The notes under the pieces were generated by a model. It was given only the letters and a program-made list of their open reading frames with translations. It was not told the origin of the DNA and made no database searches. A program made the translations under genes and the position numbers. Shown here piece by piece: positions 11,987-27,379 of a stretch of 64,000 nt of DNA (the first letter of the stretch is position 1; each line of letters starts with the position of its first letter). This stretch comes from Morella rubra (taxonomy: Eukaryota; Streptophyta; Magnoliopsida; Fagales; Myricaceae): the NCBI GenBank assembly GCA_003952965.2, contig CM025856.1, forward strand, positions 16,085,545 to 16,149,544, in the 5' to 3' direction.

Positions 11987-14900
11987 TCACTTCTTTTTCG
12001 ATAAGCTTCTCCGTTCAGCCTCTCCCTCTGCAACCAAAACACAGAACTCTGAACCAAGCATCTCATGAATATCAAGATTCAGCGAGCTGCTCAAGTTGAC
12101 AGTCTCCAGGACCACTTCAATGGTTATATTGAAGCCTAAAATAGACAATACACGGATGCCATTTGCAATTCTACATATGTTCTGCCTCGTCTCTATCGGA
12201 GTGTAAGTTCGTTCTTGCTCTTCAAGAGACATGTAATTTATGTTAGATTTAACATTCTGCCAGTCGGGTTTATTCCCCTGATCCTCTACCATATCATCTC
12301 TGGCTTCAACATGTTCGCCAACCCAGATGAATCCATTGCAGCCAAATATTAAGTCCACACCGTATTGTTCTAGATGATGGAAATGCTGCTTGCGTCTCTT
12401 AACTAGATAAGGAGGAACTGTGAGCATTTGGCCCCTCTCAAGCTGTAATGCAAAACATTACTAGAGATAGTAATTGTAGCAAACATCAATGGTAAAGACG
12501 ATGCTTTGAACTAACAACATAAATAATAACCACAAAAAAAAGAAAAGAAGAAAAGTAACCCAAAAGTTTTTTTTAAAAAAAAGGCCAGAAGAGTCAGTTA
12601 TTTGACAGCATGATTCTACTCTAATATTGATGTCGACATATTCAATTAATAGAATGAAATCTATAACACACAAAGAACCTTTAGTTTGCTTTAGGAGTTA
12701 TCACATGATCATGCAAACGAGAAGCTTTACACGCCTAGAATGCTCTAAAAGCTGCCACTCTAGCTCTGGCAATAACAGAGATCAACAGATTACACTTACT
12801 TTCTAGCTTTTGGGAGCCTATCACATAAACCAAATTTAGGTAAATTTCTTCTTTGCCTCAAGAATTTCATTTTTAAGATCCCTAACCTCATGAACTTCTT
12901 AGAACCCTTCTTTTCTTCTGCATCAACTTTCTTTTCTCTTTGATTTACTTGGAGAAAAAAAGACTTTCCTTCTTCTGACTTTGTCCAGGCAAAATGAGCC
13001 ATTCAAACAATTATTTCCTCATTTTGTTTCCTTTTTTTTTTTCTTTTTCTTTTTACATCTGAATATAGGGATTTATAATTATGAATGGACGAACCTTGCC
13101 ATACTTCTGACTTCTTGCTTGGAGGTGTAAGCCATCATGCTGGAAACCACGAACTTCAGCCTGACAAAAGAAGCGTTATTTTCCACAAGAGATTGACAAA
13201 GGATTTGTTCTTTCAGGAATAGGTCAATAATATGTATGAGAGGACTTACACAAATGACATCATCCTCTTTAAAAATACTGCGCATGTTGAGTTCATCCAA
13301 AGCAGTTCTCCGCCTCTATGAACCAAATTGGGTAGAGCATCAGTAAGGCTTGCAACTTTATCCAGGGCACAAACATAGCAAGTAGTTTAGCTCAACTTAT
13401 AAACATAAAAGAATTTCAAGGTCACAAGGACTAACTGACTTGATATTGCTTGATGCAAGCCATTAAAGCTATATAACAAAAATAATATCCTCAATTTGCC
13501 TTAGCTCATCTAGTATTAGTTCACAACCACAGACGACACATCGTTGCATAAGCACCATCAGATTCAAAATATCAGACAGCTGGACAGATGATTTTCCACT
13601 GTACCACGACTTATAACCATGAATATCCATGTATGTGAAATACTAAGGTACGAGATGTCCAAAAGGTAAAGTTTTGCCCTTAACTGATGTTTAAGAACCT
13701 GAACTGTTTGACATCTATATGTCAATCGCATATCTTTCTCCACTTCTACATTAATGTATGGATGTCAAAGACGTAAAGTTCACTAATAGATGTTTCAGAA
13801 CCTCAACTGTCTGACTCCCTTGTGCTAACTGAATCTCTTCACAAGTTTCTTTCTACTTTCTTCTCTTAAATACACACACACAGCGAGAGAAAAGAACTTT
13901 ACACACACATACAGTTTCCCAGAACTGTAGCTACTTATGGGAAACTGTGATGAATAACCAACTAGTATGTATCTTTAGATGTGTCTAAATGGCACTTTGG
14001 AAACAATTTATAACTGTTAAGGATTGGATGCTTTATAACAGAAACACATCACAATGGATGAACATTATGAAGTTTAATATTAAAGGGATACCTGGATACC
14101 ATCGGGTAAGTTCATTGAAGAAAGCATCAAAACTGCATCCTGGCTATAATTTATGTCCAACCTCCAACGCTTTTGAGTAACCTGGACAAGCATGGTTAGA
14201 AGAGAGAGAAAGAGAGAGGAAACGAAATATACCCTACAAATGTGAAATACTGAAATGCATTGTGAACTTATTATGAGTTTTGATTCAAATAGTATATAAT
14301 ATATATGGGCTATATATCTTTCACCATATTAAGAAGGATAAATGGTTTGTTAATGAACATAACAGCATAAAAACAGTAAAGTCATAACACACATTCATGA
14401 GTACGGTTTTCTTTCTTCTTTTTCCTCTGCCCCTTTAAACTAGTAGTCCTAGATGAACCCACCACTCCGGACATGATCACACATTAAGATGAGAAAATCA
14501 TATTCCCACGACATTTTGGACAAAACCTACTAGCATATTCTTTTGCAGTAGCAAGCTGAAAGTGACTGCAATATAACCGAAAGTTATTGGAGATAAAGTT
14601 GGCAGAAACTGCATTGTTATTTAAACCATTTCTAGAAGATAATTGCAGTGGCTATCGTTTTCAATAGTCTACTTTCGTACTCCATTAAAAGTAAGTTCTT
14701 ATCTGACTACATGGGAATATTTCATCATTTCACCTCCTCAATTCTGCACCATTAGATACTTTCATAAATCAAGAAGTAAAAAGTTTAACAGAGAGAAACT
14801 CAGCACAATGAGGCAATCCCTCCACAAAATTAGCTAGATACAAATGGTGATGTCTATATTCAATAAAGCTAATCTGTATGGCCGCCAAACAAAAACACAA

Positions 14901-15494
14901 AGTTGGGCATTCCTGTTTTACCTCGCAAACGCGTCCTACTACAATATCTCCAACCTCTGGCTTGTACCTAATTGTCATTTCAATCCCAATCATACCTAAG
15001 TCAAACAATTAACGCAAAAAAAATGTCCAATTCCATTAAAATTGAAGTGCAAGGCAGTTTGAGTGGTTACTTGGCCCGCAGGGCGCGGACGTAGACAAGC
15101 TTGTTCACGCGCTCAACCACGCCACAGACTGTCGCAACCATTTCCCCATTGAATTCCAAGGTTCCATGTCCCCTTAAAAACCCAATAAACAGACAAAAAA
15201 CAAAAGGTTTCAGTTAACACAGATACGCTGAAATACATATGAACAAACATATCCATACATATATGTTTGATCATATAGACCCTTGATAAATAAAACTGAT
15301 TGCAGACTACAAGACATTATTAGAGAAGTAGGTTAGTACTTGAGGACGCCATCTTCGTAGTTGACAGGTATGGAGTCGGCGATGGTGACAGAGGCATCGG
15401 AATTGACCTTTGAAGACAAAAACTCGAGTTTTTCCAGAGCTCTATGGAGCCTTATTTTCTGGGTTTTGTTCAACGAGAGCTGTATTTCTCTCAT
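11987..15494 (-). CDS. RRP4: Exosome complex component RRP4
   Basis: RRP4 is an S1/KH RNA-binding cap subunit of the nine-subunit exosome core, which guides RNA to 3'-5' decay and processing in nucleus and cytoplasm. Seven exons, 15340-15494, 15071-15172, 14922-14967, 14092-14181, 13250-13315, 13095-13160 and 11987-12442, join in phase to 326 residues, close to the Arabidopsis length. Visible landmarks: MREIQLSLNKTQKIRLHRAL, the S1 region (ERVNKLVYVRALRAKYKPEV, then GDIVVGRV), TQKRWRLDINYSQDAVLMLS, DELNMRSIF, LHLQARSQKYGK, and the KH part with YGVDLIFGCNGFIWVGEHVE. It ends in a Lys-rich tail. An in-frame reading continues upstream of 15494, but the ATG chosen matches the family start. This copy is intact; the copy at 27.4-30.8 kb is not. 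Confidence 0.93.
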
Positions 15495-15497
15495 CTC

Positions 15498-16706
15498 TAT
15501 GTGTCTATGGAATCTCTCTGCTAAGGAATAGGGATAAAGAAGAAAACCCTGACGACTTTCAAAAACCCCGAACCGAAATCCTACATACCAAATCAACAAA
15601 TGTCAAATCATCAAGTGTGCGAATCTGAGATAGACATATCAGCCGAACCAAATCTAACATCAATGATCAATCCAAAACGGTGCAACAAATCATAAAAGAG
15701 GTATTTCAAACCAATTTCTGTATACAAGATATCAAATAAAAAGAGGACTCTAGATTTACATCTCACCCATATAAGCTATATTTTATTACAGTAGATTTTT
15801 GGCAAGTGCCATTTTCCTTTTGACAAGGAGCTCCGCTCCTTTTTGGCTTTTTGCAGTACTTATATCCACATAAACAGATATCACATATTTCTCATTCAAT
15901 TAGAACTAGAACCTAACAATTTGGGGGAATTAAAAGAAACAGAAATAAAGGGGGAAGAAAAAACCTCTACAATCGCGTGGATAATAGTTGCAACTATGAA
16001 ACAATGCATCATTAACCGCACTAAAGAACCATATAACCCTAACTTGACCTCCATTAATGGTACCATGATGTTCTCTGACCTTCAACACGTAATTCACCTT
16101 AAAGCCTGACCTTCAACGCTGCACTTTGAGTTAAGTCTCTCAAAGTAACTCGTGAGGAGTCAGTCTGTGATTGAAGCTCCCAAATAGCAAATTGTCATGC
16201 AAATTGCAACCAACAGAATTTGAAACTAACAGAATCCATAAATTCGAAACCAACAGGAGATTTTCCTGACCATAAATTCGAAACCAACAGAATTCAAAAC
16301 CAAGATATCAAAGGTGCTCCCAAATACCAAAAAGAGAGATTTTCCTTGTTTGTGGATTACTCGAGATTTGAAACCAAAAAGCAGAAGTTATATTTGAACA
16401 ACAAAACGGAGAGAAGATAAATTTAAAGCATAGCATTAAGCATTAGTTAATAAAAGATAGGAGAGTTCATAGTTGGATAAGGATTATTGGATACCACGAA
16501 GCAAACGGGATGAAAAATCCAAGTGGAAGCCAGAGGAGAGGCGGCAGCGCGGCTAGGCTTGGGTGAGAGAGAGGGGGGCGCCGCGTCGTGGGAGAGCAAT
16601 CGGGAAATTTTTTAAAATCCCAAATTATTACCCTAACCCTTTCAAACGGCGCCGTCCTCCTTTAAGAGGAGAACGGTGCCGTTTTGTTTATTATTATTAT
16701 TTTTTA
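15498..16706. other. Intergenic stretch without a recognised gene
   Basis: The first 150 bp should hold the RRP4 leader and promoter. The remainder is AT-rich, with a local near-repeat at 16205-16300 in which phrases such as AAATTCGAAACCAACAG recur three times. A GC-rich patch at 16,530-16,690 precedes duplicated unit X copy 2. I see no coding or RNA gene. Confidence 0.5.
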
Positions 16707-17213
16707 ATTGGATCCATGCTCTCATCACAATCATATGGTTCTCAAGTTTGTAGCTCACGATGCACCTCCCACATTTAAAGCCCATTGCTGATCGGCTTGC
16801 TACCAAGATGAAGATGATTTTGACGAACGATGGCGGCACAAGGGTTTGCCTCACCCTGGGAAAACATAGATACCTTCCTTTCCTGCTAAATATCTACCGA
16901 CTGCTTCCACGTTTGGCATCTGAGAAAAGATCTCCATGATTTTCTTTCTGGGTCTTCTCTTCTGTCCCATTTGGGTTGTGTTTGTCCTGGAATGTATGAC
17001 TTGAAAATACAGTATGCTTAGAATGTATAATCTACAAAATAAAAATGAGACAATGCCTGTGTAGTGCTAATGATGCTGGGAAAAACAGTAGCTGCCATGG
17101 AGGATGTGGTGGCAGGGAACTGGTTTATTCGAACCGCTGGCTGTGACAGAATCTCCGACATAGATGGAGGGAGGGCTGCTGCACAACCGTACTATTTGAA
17201 AGAATAGAATTTG
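16707..17213 (+). repeat. Duplicated unit X, copy 2
   Basis: Homologous and co-oriented with 10041-10770, lacking about 190 bp of it. The coding-like frame reads MVLKFVAHDAPPTFKAHC, a stop, then SACYQDEDDFDERWRHK before another stop. Sharing the first stop with copy 1 suggests the source was already non-functional when it was copied, or that this stretch was never exonic. Confidence 0.65.
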
Positions 17214-19275
17214 GGGCTCAAAATGCTAAAAATAGAAGAAATCTCAAAACAAAATATTTTGCTGACTTAATCAACTTTTTTTTCTCATTTAGTTCCTCAC
17301 TTTTAATTCTTCCCATCCTAGTGCTGCAACGGAGGGAATATGCTTAGTGACTAATAAACTCGTCACCACCATTTATCATTTAGCCTCTGGATTCACTCAG
17401 CTTTGGTCGCTAAATAGCAACACGTTTTCTCTTTGCAGATTCGCAGAATATGCCTATGTACCTTGTCTGTGGTCTGTATTTGAATAGAAGGACCTTCTCA
17501 GGGAAAGAAGTAAAACTAAGAAGATGTTCCATTGGTAAGTTATTTTTATGTAAAGAATGATGTTTGGTTGTAGAATATTTTGTATTCTGAGAATTCAAAA
17601 AAATCCTGAAGAACGTCTTCTAAGTTAAAAAAAATTAAACCACAAGAACTAGTGGATTAATTAACTCTAATTTTTTATTTTTACCTAGAATTGAATTTTG
17701 TTGGTTGACTTTTGGGAGAGTCCCCCATAGCTTTGTCCCCCCGACTCCCTAGGCCGCTCTATGCAATGTTAGCGGTATCATTTGGATGATGGAGTGTTGC
17801 AATAATGGCTCTGCAGAAATAGATAAAAATGGCCATGCAGTAATGCTAGTGGTTATAACAAGAAGTAAAAACTATGTAGGCATAACGTATATGAAGAGTT
17901 AATAAATGTACTAATGCAGATTCTTGCGCTTACTTTCTGAAAGCGCTAAATTTTTTGATCTGATCCAGAAATTCTAAGAGTTAACAAGTTATAGGGTGCT
18001 TCGTCGTATGAACATCACCACCTAAATTCTTAAAAGTTACTCGTTCAATAGGGAGACACACATCACTCTAGCGAAGAAAAGCACAAGGAACCATTTTATA
18101 GCATCTACTGCATTGAAGCATCCACCCATTAGCACTCTTCCTCTTTGCATACAAAACCCCAAATGCAACCAGAAGCAGCATGTACAACTTGAATACCCAT
18201 TCCATCTGCGTCTGACTGGAAAATGAAAAAAAGAAAAGGGAAGAAAAATTCATTTCAGTGCTCAAAATCATGAGAGAGAGAACGAGTAGAAGACTGCTAT
18301 AACTGGCTGCTGCAGATCATTTTAAAAAACCCAGAGAACAAAGAACCTGACTAGAATATGGTTATGGACCAAGGATAGAATCCTATCACCTGTAATGATC
18401 ATATGGCTCAACCACAACTCCTAAGGCTCTCCAGACCGAGACCTTAATATGTCACCAAATCTATGTCCTAGACAAAGCAATATAAAAAGTGCATGTATTT
18501 GCCAATCCTTTTTGTGATGCTCATTCAAAAGCATCTCGGATGGCAGCATCTGCTACGATCTTGTCTAAGATGTGCATCTAATGAGAAAGTAAAAGACCCA
18601 TTAAACGGTTGTTTACCAGGACCAACGAAAAGCAGGGACTTGGTAGAGAAGTGAGAGTGGACGCTAGAGCTTCATTACAAGCTCATTGTAGTCTTAGCAA
18701 CACTTGATTTCAGAAAAGTCTTTCACTTCCAAGATTATTATACAGTCCTTCCTATTATAGCCCTTCCTCCTCACATTTGACAAAATCAACCCTTTGCCAC
18801 GAAGCATTTACTTCCCCTTTGATGAATCAAAGGATGGTTTTTCATATCTTCTGGAATCTGGGACATACACTCCCTATCTTCCTCCTCTTTCACCTAATCT
18901 GTCAACTAACCTTGACTTGCTTTCTTTCCCAATATTCTTACAGCTATGCGGACTGAAGTAAAAAGGCCACATCATCAGTCCTTGGGGCACTCAAAATTTA
19001 CGACATCAATTTTGCTTTCCCAGGCACTTTGTATGCATACTTTTGGATGACATACTTGGACTCGGCAAGAGCCTCAAAAAGGGACGTCTAGAAAATGCCA
19101 GCACCAGACTCTGACCCATGGTATATGAACACTCAACAATTTAAGGGGGAAAAAAAAGCATTTTGATTTACTCCAAGTGAATAATACATTCCATTTAAAC
19201 TGTCTCCATGGAGATCCAATTTGGGAAAGAGAAGATTTTCCACCGCATACCATTGGCTGAAGTTGTTTCCTAATT
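17214..19275. other. Intergenic region downstream of the mTERF gene
   Basis: The part next to 19,276 must include the mTERF 3' untranslated region. A 67-codon minus-strand reading at 18068-18271 has a hydrophobic segment (MEWVFKLYMLLLVAFGVLYA) behind a plausible acceptor, but no partner exons are visible, so I do not call it a gene. Nothing else is recognisable. Confidence 0.45.
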
Positions 19276-20850
19276 CTATGCATAGTCATCATCACTGTCC
19301 TCATCATAATCAGAAGCTGACTCATCCTGCCTTGGTCCTGTTAGTGCATTCATGTCGAATGATGGCTCTGCTTCCATCTCCTCCATGTCAATAGTATCAT
19401 AGCTCATTCGTTCATTAAACTTTTCATCAGAGCAATTTAGAAGCCATGCAAGAGAACATTTTAGCCCCTTCTTTGCAACCATCCTGTGTCTCGGTTTTAT
19501 GGTAGACTCCAGACCATACGTAAAGAATGCAGGGAAAATAACCAAATCTTCCAAAGGCCTTTTCATCTCCATTTGGAAGTAATCAAAGTTAAGCTTCATT
19601 ATATCAAGATTCAAAGCAAGCACTTGGGGACACCCCACAACCATCTTTCTAACTTGTTCCAAGGAGAATCCACAACTTTTCAGAAAATCCACATGCTTTA
19701 TAACAGGAGTATTACTGAGGCTAACAACCTGGGGCATCTTCTCAACAACTCGGCCAAAGTCCTCAGGATCAATACCAATGATCGAATTAAACAAACTCTG
19801 TTGATTGCAAAGCTTTGGTTTCAACTCAAGACCTATAATCTCAGGATACTGTGCTACTACAGAAGGAAGTAATGGTTCTCTAACTTTAAACTCTAAAAGG
19901 GATTCAACATTTCGTTTTACCCTCTCCTCTAACCCAAAACCAAGGATGTGAGGTCGCTTCTCTATCAGCCTAGCCACAGCTAATCTTGGAATTCCCAAGC
20001 TTTCAAGATACTCCACAAAAGGTTTGATCACCCTGCCTACTCGCATGCCTAAAACTTCAGGGTATCTCGTCAAAACCCCTCCAATTTCTCGCCTCGCAAC
20101 CCCAATTCCAACCAAATAAGCCACTGATGTGCTCATGGTCCCCTCAAGCTTGAATCCCATCACCTCTGGATATCTTTCTAGAACTCGAGGAATATCATTG
20201 GACTTGATATCCATCCCCTGAAGATACTTGACCACTGGAGCAAGGTCAACAACAACACTAGCATGGAGAACCTGGGGGTATCTTCTCAGGAAGTCAGTGA
20301 CTGTGGATTTTCTAACTCCCAGTTTTCCAAGATAATCAAGAACAGGAATCATATTTTTCTTCACACTGCAGCCAAGAACAAGTGGATAATTATTAATGTC
20401 TTCAATTGTTAGACCTAATTTATGAAGAAAATCCACACGTTCCCTCATGACTTCAGCTGTCACAGGAAGCTCCAACCCATCAAGCTCATCAGGAACAATG
20501 CCAATTCCTCTCAAGAACTCATAAACCCTGGCACGATTTGCTATTCTGTCATTTTTCATGTCTGATAAACTAGGACGACTATACAGGGACGAGGAACCTC
20601 CTTGTTTCCGACCCAAACGGACAGTACCCGGCTTCAACCTTGATGAATCCCCAGAACTAGACTCAGATTTTCTATCAGCAACAGAGTACTGAAATCTTGT
20701 ACATAACCCTCTTCTTCTCTGGTGGTTACCTGGTACCTTAAGAGTTGATAAAGAACTTGACTTTGGTTTAAGAAGGGTCAAAACAGGTAACTCTGAATGT
20801 ACAAGCAAAAAACCAGGTTTTCCAATGCCAGCATAGCTTCTGATTGTCAT
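19276..20850 (-). CDS. MTERF4: mTERF-family organelle transcription/splicing factor (mTERF4, BSM/RUG2 type)
   Basis: A single uninterrupted exon encodes 524 residues. After a Ser/Arg/Lys-rich N-terminus that looks like an organelle transit peptide come tandem mTERF helical repeats of about 35 residues from roughly residue 105 to 440. Each carries the hallmark of a proline after a hydrophobic helix: NNYPLVLGCSVKK, RRYPQVLHASVVV, ERYPEVMGFKLEG, TRYPEVLGMRVGR, EKRPHILGFGLEE, AQYPEIIGLELKP, EKMPQVVSLSNTP, VGCPQVLALNLDI. The C-terminus is acidic (SDYDEDSDDDYA). Arabidopsis mTERF4 (BELAYA SMERT/RUGOSA2, At4g02990) has this length and layout and supports plastid RNA splicing and organelle gene expression. 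The neighbouring ABP1 gene is also adjacent in Arabidopsis, which supports orthology. No frame damage is seen. Confidence 0.93.
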   Translation of the reverse strand: MTIRSYAGIGKPGFLLVHSELPVLTLLKPKSSSLSTLKVPGNHQRRRGLCTRFQYSVADRKSESSSGDSSRLKPGTVRLGRKQGGSSSLYSRPSLSDMKNDRIANRARVYEFLRGIGIVPDELDGLELPVTAEVMRERVDFLHKLGLTIEDINNYPLVLGCSVKKNMIPVLDYLGKLGVRKSTVTDFLRRYPQVLHASVVVDLAPVVKYLQGMDIKSNDIPRVLERYPEVMGFKLEGTMSTSVAYLVGIGVARREIGGVLTRYPEVLGMRVGRVIKPFVEYLESLGIPRLAVARLIEKRPHILGFGLEERVKRNVESLLEFKVREPLLPSVVAQYPEIIGLELKPKLCNQQSLFNSIIGIDPEDFGRVVEKMPQVVSLSNTPVIKHVDFLKSCGFSLEQVRKMVVGCPQVLALNLDIMKLNFDYFQMEMKRPLEDLVIFPAFFTYGLESTIKPRHRMVAKKGLKCSLAWLLNCSDEKFNERMSYDTIDMEEMEAEPSFDMNALTGPRQDESASDYDEDSDDDYA

Positions 20851-21079
20851 ATTTCAACAGTTCCTCGTATCAGCGAATCTGCATGGAGACCATTTATTGC
20901 CAATGGTCAAAACTTATGCTCTTCCACCACAAAATAATTTTAGTTAACAGACTGACAGTGGTTATTGCTAGGATCAGAAAAAACCGTACAAGAAGAACGG
21001 ATGCAACTCCATAAACAATGACCTCCGAAGCATTGACAATAAAATGCATAACCACGGTCTATTGTATGGGTCAAATTAT

Positions 21080-21265
21080 GGCTGTAATCGAGCTGACTAC
21101 TGACGGTTCGAACTTGGATCGACTACAGAATACACTAGCTCGAGCTCGGCTCGAACTCGAATCGAGCTTTAGAAATGGTGTTCAAAAATCTAGGAAGATC
21201 AAACTCGGCTCGAGCTCGAGTATAACCATCCGAACAATTCGAGCAGACCCATTCGGAGCTCGACT
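21080..21265. mobile_element. Short element rich in GAGCTCGA motifs
   Basis: Repeated CTCGAGCTCGGCTCGA-type words occur here in both orientations, as at the ends of the larger element at 31.2-32.6 kb. It is probably a short non-autonomous relative or a fragment, lying in the upstream region of the mTERF gene. Borders are approximate. Confidence 0.5.
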
Positions 21266-21901
21266 TCAAAAACAAAGAAAACGATTTGGGGAAGAATCCA
21301 CATTCACATTTTCTTCAAAAATCAAGAAATCGGCAGCTTTTACCAAATTCTTTAGCAATCAAACACTCCTGCACGAATACAAACAGAAATACAATAGAGA
21401 AAGACGTAGGATAAAAGACAATGAGAAATGTGCGCCATTTTCGACCACGGTGATGCTCGAGTTTCCATCTCCAACGCAATTTCCATAGTTTTTCAAGTCA
21501 AATTTGCATCTTCACGGAGAGAGAGAGAGAGAGAGACAGAGAGAGAGACAGAGACAGAGAGAAGGGAGGGAAGGCGCACCGAAACCAACGAACGAACGAA
21601 AAGATTGGGTTGCGTTAAAGTTGAAGCGTGAGGTAACGTTGTGTCAAAATATCATCAGCTAATAACCCTGATTCCCTAATAGTAAGAGCAAAGTTGAAAA
21701 CAAGAATGACCTGCCGGTGAGATTCTCTTCAGTGGCAGTCTCTGGTCGCCGGAGGAGAGCCCGAGCTCTGGAGCCGGATCTGGTGGAACTCAGGTTCAGA
21801 GAAGGGTAAGGTTTAAGATTGTCGTGGCGACTGAGGTTACGAAGGAGAGAAATTAACTTTCAACTACGACACCGACGTGTTACCAATTGTTACGTTGTCA
21901 G

Positions 21902-22084
21902 GGTCGTTTGTTTGCCAAAAAAATTTTTTTGAGGAATACTTTTAAAATTTTGAGAATTTTTATTTTATTAAGATTTATTAGAATTTGTAAAAGGTGAAGT
22001 GTATATGTAAAAATTAAAAATTTTAAATATATTTATTTTGTTAAAAATTTCATGCCTTAAAATATTAGGAAAATAAACAGTACC
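21902..22084. mobile_element. MITE of about 183 bp
   Basis: The left end GGTCGTTTGTTTGCC and the reverse complement of the right end, GGTACTGTTTATTTTCC, are imperfect terminal inverted repeats. The interior (GAAGTGTATATGTAAAAATT) matches the element cluster in the C3H7 intron at 56694-57044 in opposite orientation. It is non-coding, and no clear target duplication is visible. Confidence 0.65.
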
Positions 22085-22807
22085 TCAGGTAATAATTTCA
22101 ATTATAAAAAAAAGAAAAAAAAAGAACCCGAACTATATTTTACAAGATTACAATTTTTTTAAAAAACAATTTAATTTCTTTTGTCTGAAGGTTTTTACTT
22201 TGAGTGTGCTTGTTTTATATGGATGTATATCTTTTTGCACAAAATATTTTCGACCGCCTGAAAAATGTAATGAGGTATTTGAAAATAGTTGAATAGGGAA
22301 GAATAATAAAATTTAGGCAAACGCAAAGTTTGAAATAAACCACCAAAAATTAGTCTTGTCAATTATAAAATGGCTGATGGCTGATGGCATACGGCCATTT
22401 GTAGGAGTAACTTTTTTTTTCAGTCACTCTTCTTCACACAGGAGTTTATTTTAAATAAAATTTTAAAGAAATACGATAAACTCTAATTTACTACGTTTGG
22501 AAGTCAAAATTTTAAGATATCTTAAAATTTGGATATAAAAAATGAAAAAATTAAAAGAAAAAATTAAAAGAAAAAATTAAAAATATAAATAAAAATTGAA
22601 AAAAATAAATTTTTTATAATTACGATAAAATTTTAATTTACCAAACACTAAAATCAAACACTATTAAATAACACCAAAAACTAAAAGTTGTTTCAACCAT
22701 TTTTAAAACATTAGCCAATATTGAAAAATTAATAATTGTATAAACTATAATTTTTAATTTATTACTGTTGACTATTCTCCCTTCCCTGCTTACCCATAAA
22801 AAAAAAA

Positions 22808-23327
22808 GGGGTAAACTCATAGTTAGCCCCCTATTTTGGGCAAAAATCAAGTTGCTACCCTTATTTTTCAATCCAACAATTTGAGACCCATAACTTTCAA
22901 AACCTATCAATCTTCGCCCCCCGTCTAAATTAGACGTTAAGTCCGACGGAAAATCGTGCAAAATGACCAAAATGCCCCTCCAAGGCTAAATTTTAAAAAA
23001 TAAATTAAAAAAATATAAATTTAAGAAATAAATTAAAAATAAATAGATTATTGAAATAGATTTTCAATAGTTTTATTTAAAAATATTATTTTTTTTAAAA
23101 AAATATCTTTTTTTATTTTAATGAATTTTTTTAATTTTTTAGTAATTTTATTTTGAGGGGCATTTTGGTCATTTTTCATGCATTTCCGTTTGATTTAACG
23201 TCTAATTTAGACGGGGGGCGAAGATTGATAGGTTTTGAAAGTTATGGGTCTCAAATTGTTGGATTGAAAAATAAGGGTAGCAACTTGATTTTTACCCAAA
23301 CATAGGGGGCTAACTATGAGTTTACCC
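22808..23327. mobile_element. Foldback (long-hairpin) element upstream of ABP1
   Basis: A left arm of about 175 bp (22808-22983) and a right arm (23155-23327) are near-perfect inverted repeats, both ending in GGGGTAAACTCATAGTTAGC. The 170 bp between them is AT-rich and itself partly self-complementary. The whole element could fold into one long hairpin. It ends 280 bp before the ABP1 start codon. Terminal A runs flank both ends, so a target duplication cannot be judged. Confidence 0.85.
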
Positions 23328-23606
23328 CAAAAAAAAAACACACATCAGAATGATGACCTTAATCCAAATGCCTAAAAGAATTTCGCCGTAACATACTGTT
23401 GCCTCGCCTATGCCGACTAAGCAACTCATGGTTCCCACAGAATCAAACGAGTTTATTATATTCGGTAAAGCCAACGAGAAGCTTCCCTTGTTTGTTTGTA
23501 TACCACAGTAACCGTCTCTCCAGCCAAAATGATCCTAGGCGACGTGCCATCCTGGGCTATAAAACAAGGAACGGAGGATTCCCGAGCGAGAACTTTCTGA
23601 GAGAAA

Positions 23607-26410
<2,804 letters not shown>

Positions 26411-27379
26411 TTCTTGAAAGTCTCGAGTTGTGCTGCTAATTCACTAATCGGCCTTAATTTTGTTTCGAATATCTGATGCCACTATTATTCCTGAGAAAAA
26501 AAAAAGAAAAAAAAATATACCTAAGAGTTTCACTTTATGTTGATTCGATCTTCTCTCAGAACCAAACAGGGGACTCGCAGATTCTCAGAGTTTTCCATTG
26601 TAGATGGAATATGATAGATGTTAGACACAAAAAGAAGAAATTGCACCCTTGTTTACCATGACACATGGTCTGGAACTTATTTGATACAATACAAGTGGTA
26701 ATTCTAGAACTCGTGTTGGTAAGAGAAGGTGCTGGAATGTTACTATGTAGGCTGTTGACCACTTCATATTTAAGACTACGATATTTTCTCTCTTTTGGAA
26801 AATCGACAGTATCGTACATCTAGTGTTTACATCTAGTTATAGGATTGTTCTTTCAACCCCTTTTTGAGATAGTGCACGAGTGGAGGAAATTTTGCACTAA
26901 TTTATATCGGAAAGCCTTTATTCGAACTTTTCCAAATTTCCTTTCCTTTTTTATCTTTTTTTTTTAATCTCCAATTGACTTTCCTTGTTAGTAGGAGAGT
27001 GACATGACATTCACTTTATTTCTTCTCTCAACATGCCCAAGGCAAGAAAAATGGTATGAGATGCTCAAAACAAATTTGATTGGATCCAATGTGACCGGCG
27101 ACCTCATTTTCTCTAGCAATCCCCAAAATTATCTCCAATATAGTGGTAATTTTCCATGATGTCCAAGGCAAACACCAACATATATCTGTCAACTTAGCAG
27201 CATAAATAATTGCCATGATCTAGACAAAATACAATTGTGTATGCTATACGATTATCCTTTCTACTAGACAACAAACTCCCACTAACTTGTATGTTGTTCA
27301 GTTTATTAAAAAACCAATGGGGACAGAGTAGAGGGGGAAGCTTCTCTAAACACAGCCATAATTGAGATACTAGGATCTC

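Larger units (their letters stand above)
10862..15497. repeat. Segmental duplication, copy A (pairs with 26266-30799)
   Basis: About 4.6 kb runs from the acceptor side of the ABP1 last intron to the RRP4 5' leader, in the same orientation as copy B. Identity is high (a few percent mismatch by eye) with scattered short indels. Copy A holds an orphan ABP1 last exon and the intact RRP4 gene. Homology ends sharply: left of 10862 the sequence is unrelated to 26265, and right of 15497 it is unrelated to 30800. Confidence 0.92.

Noticed and set aside
18068..18271. Small hydrophobic protein on the minus strand
   Set aside because: One membrane-like segment and a possible acceptor, but no family match, no partner exon and no promoter signal.
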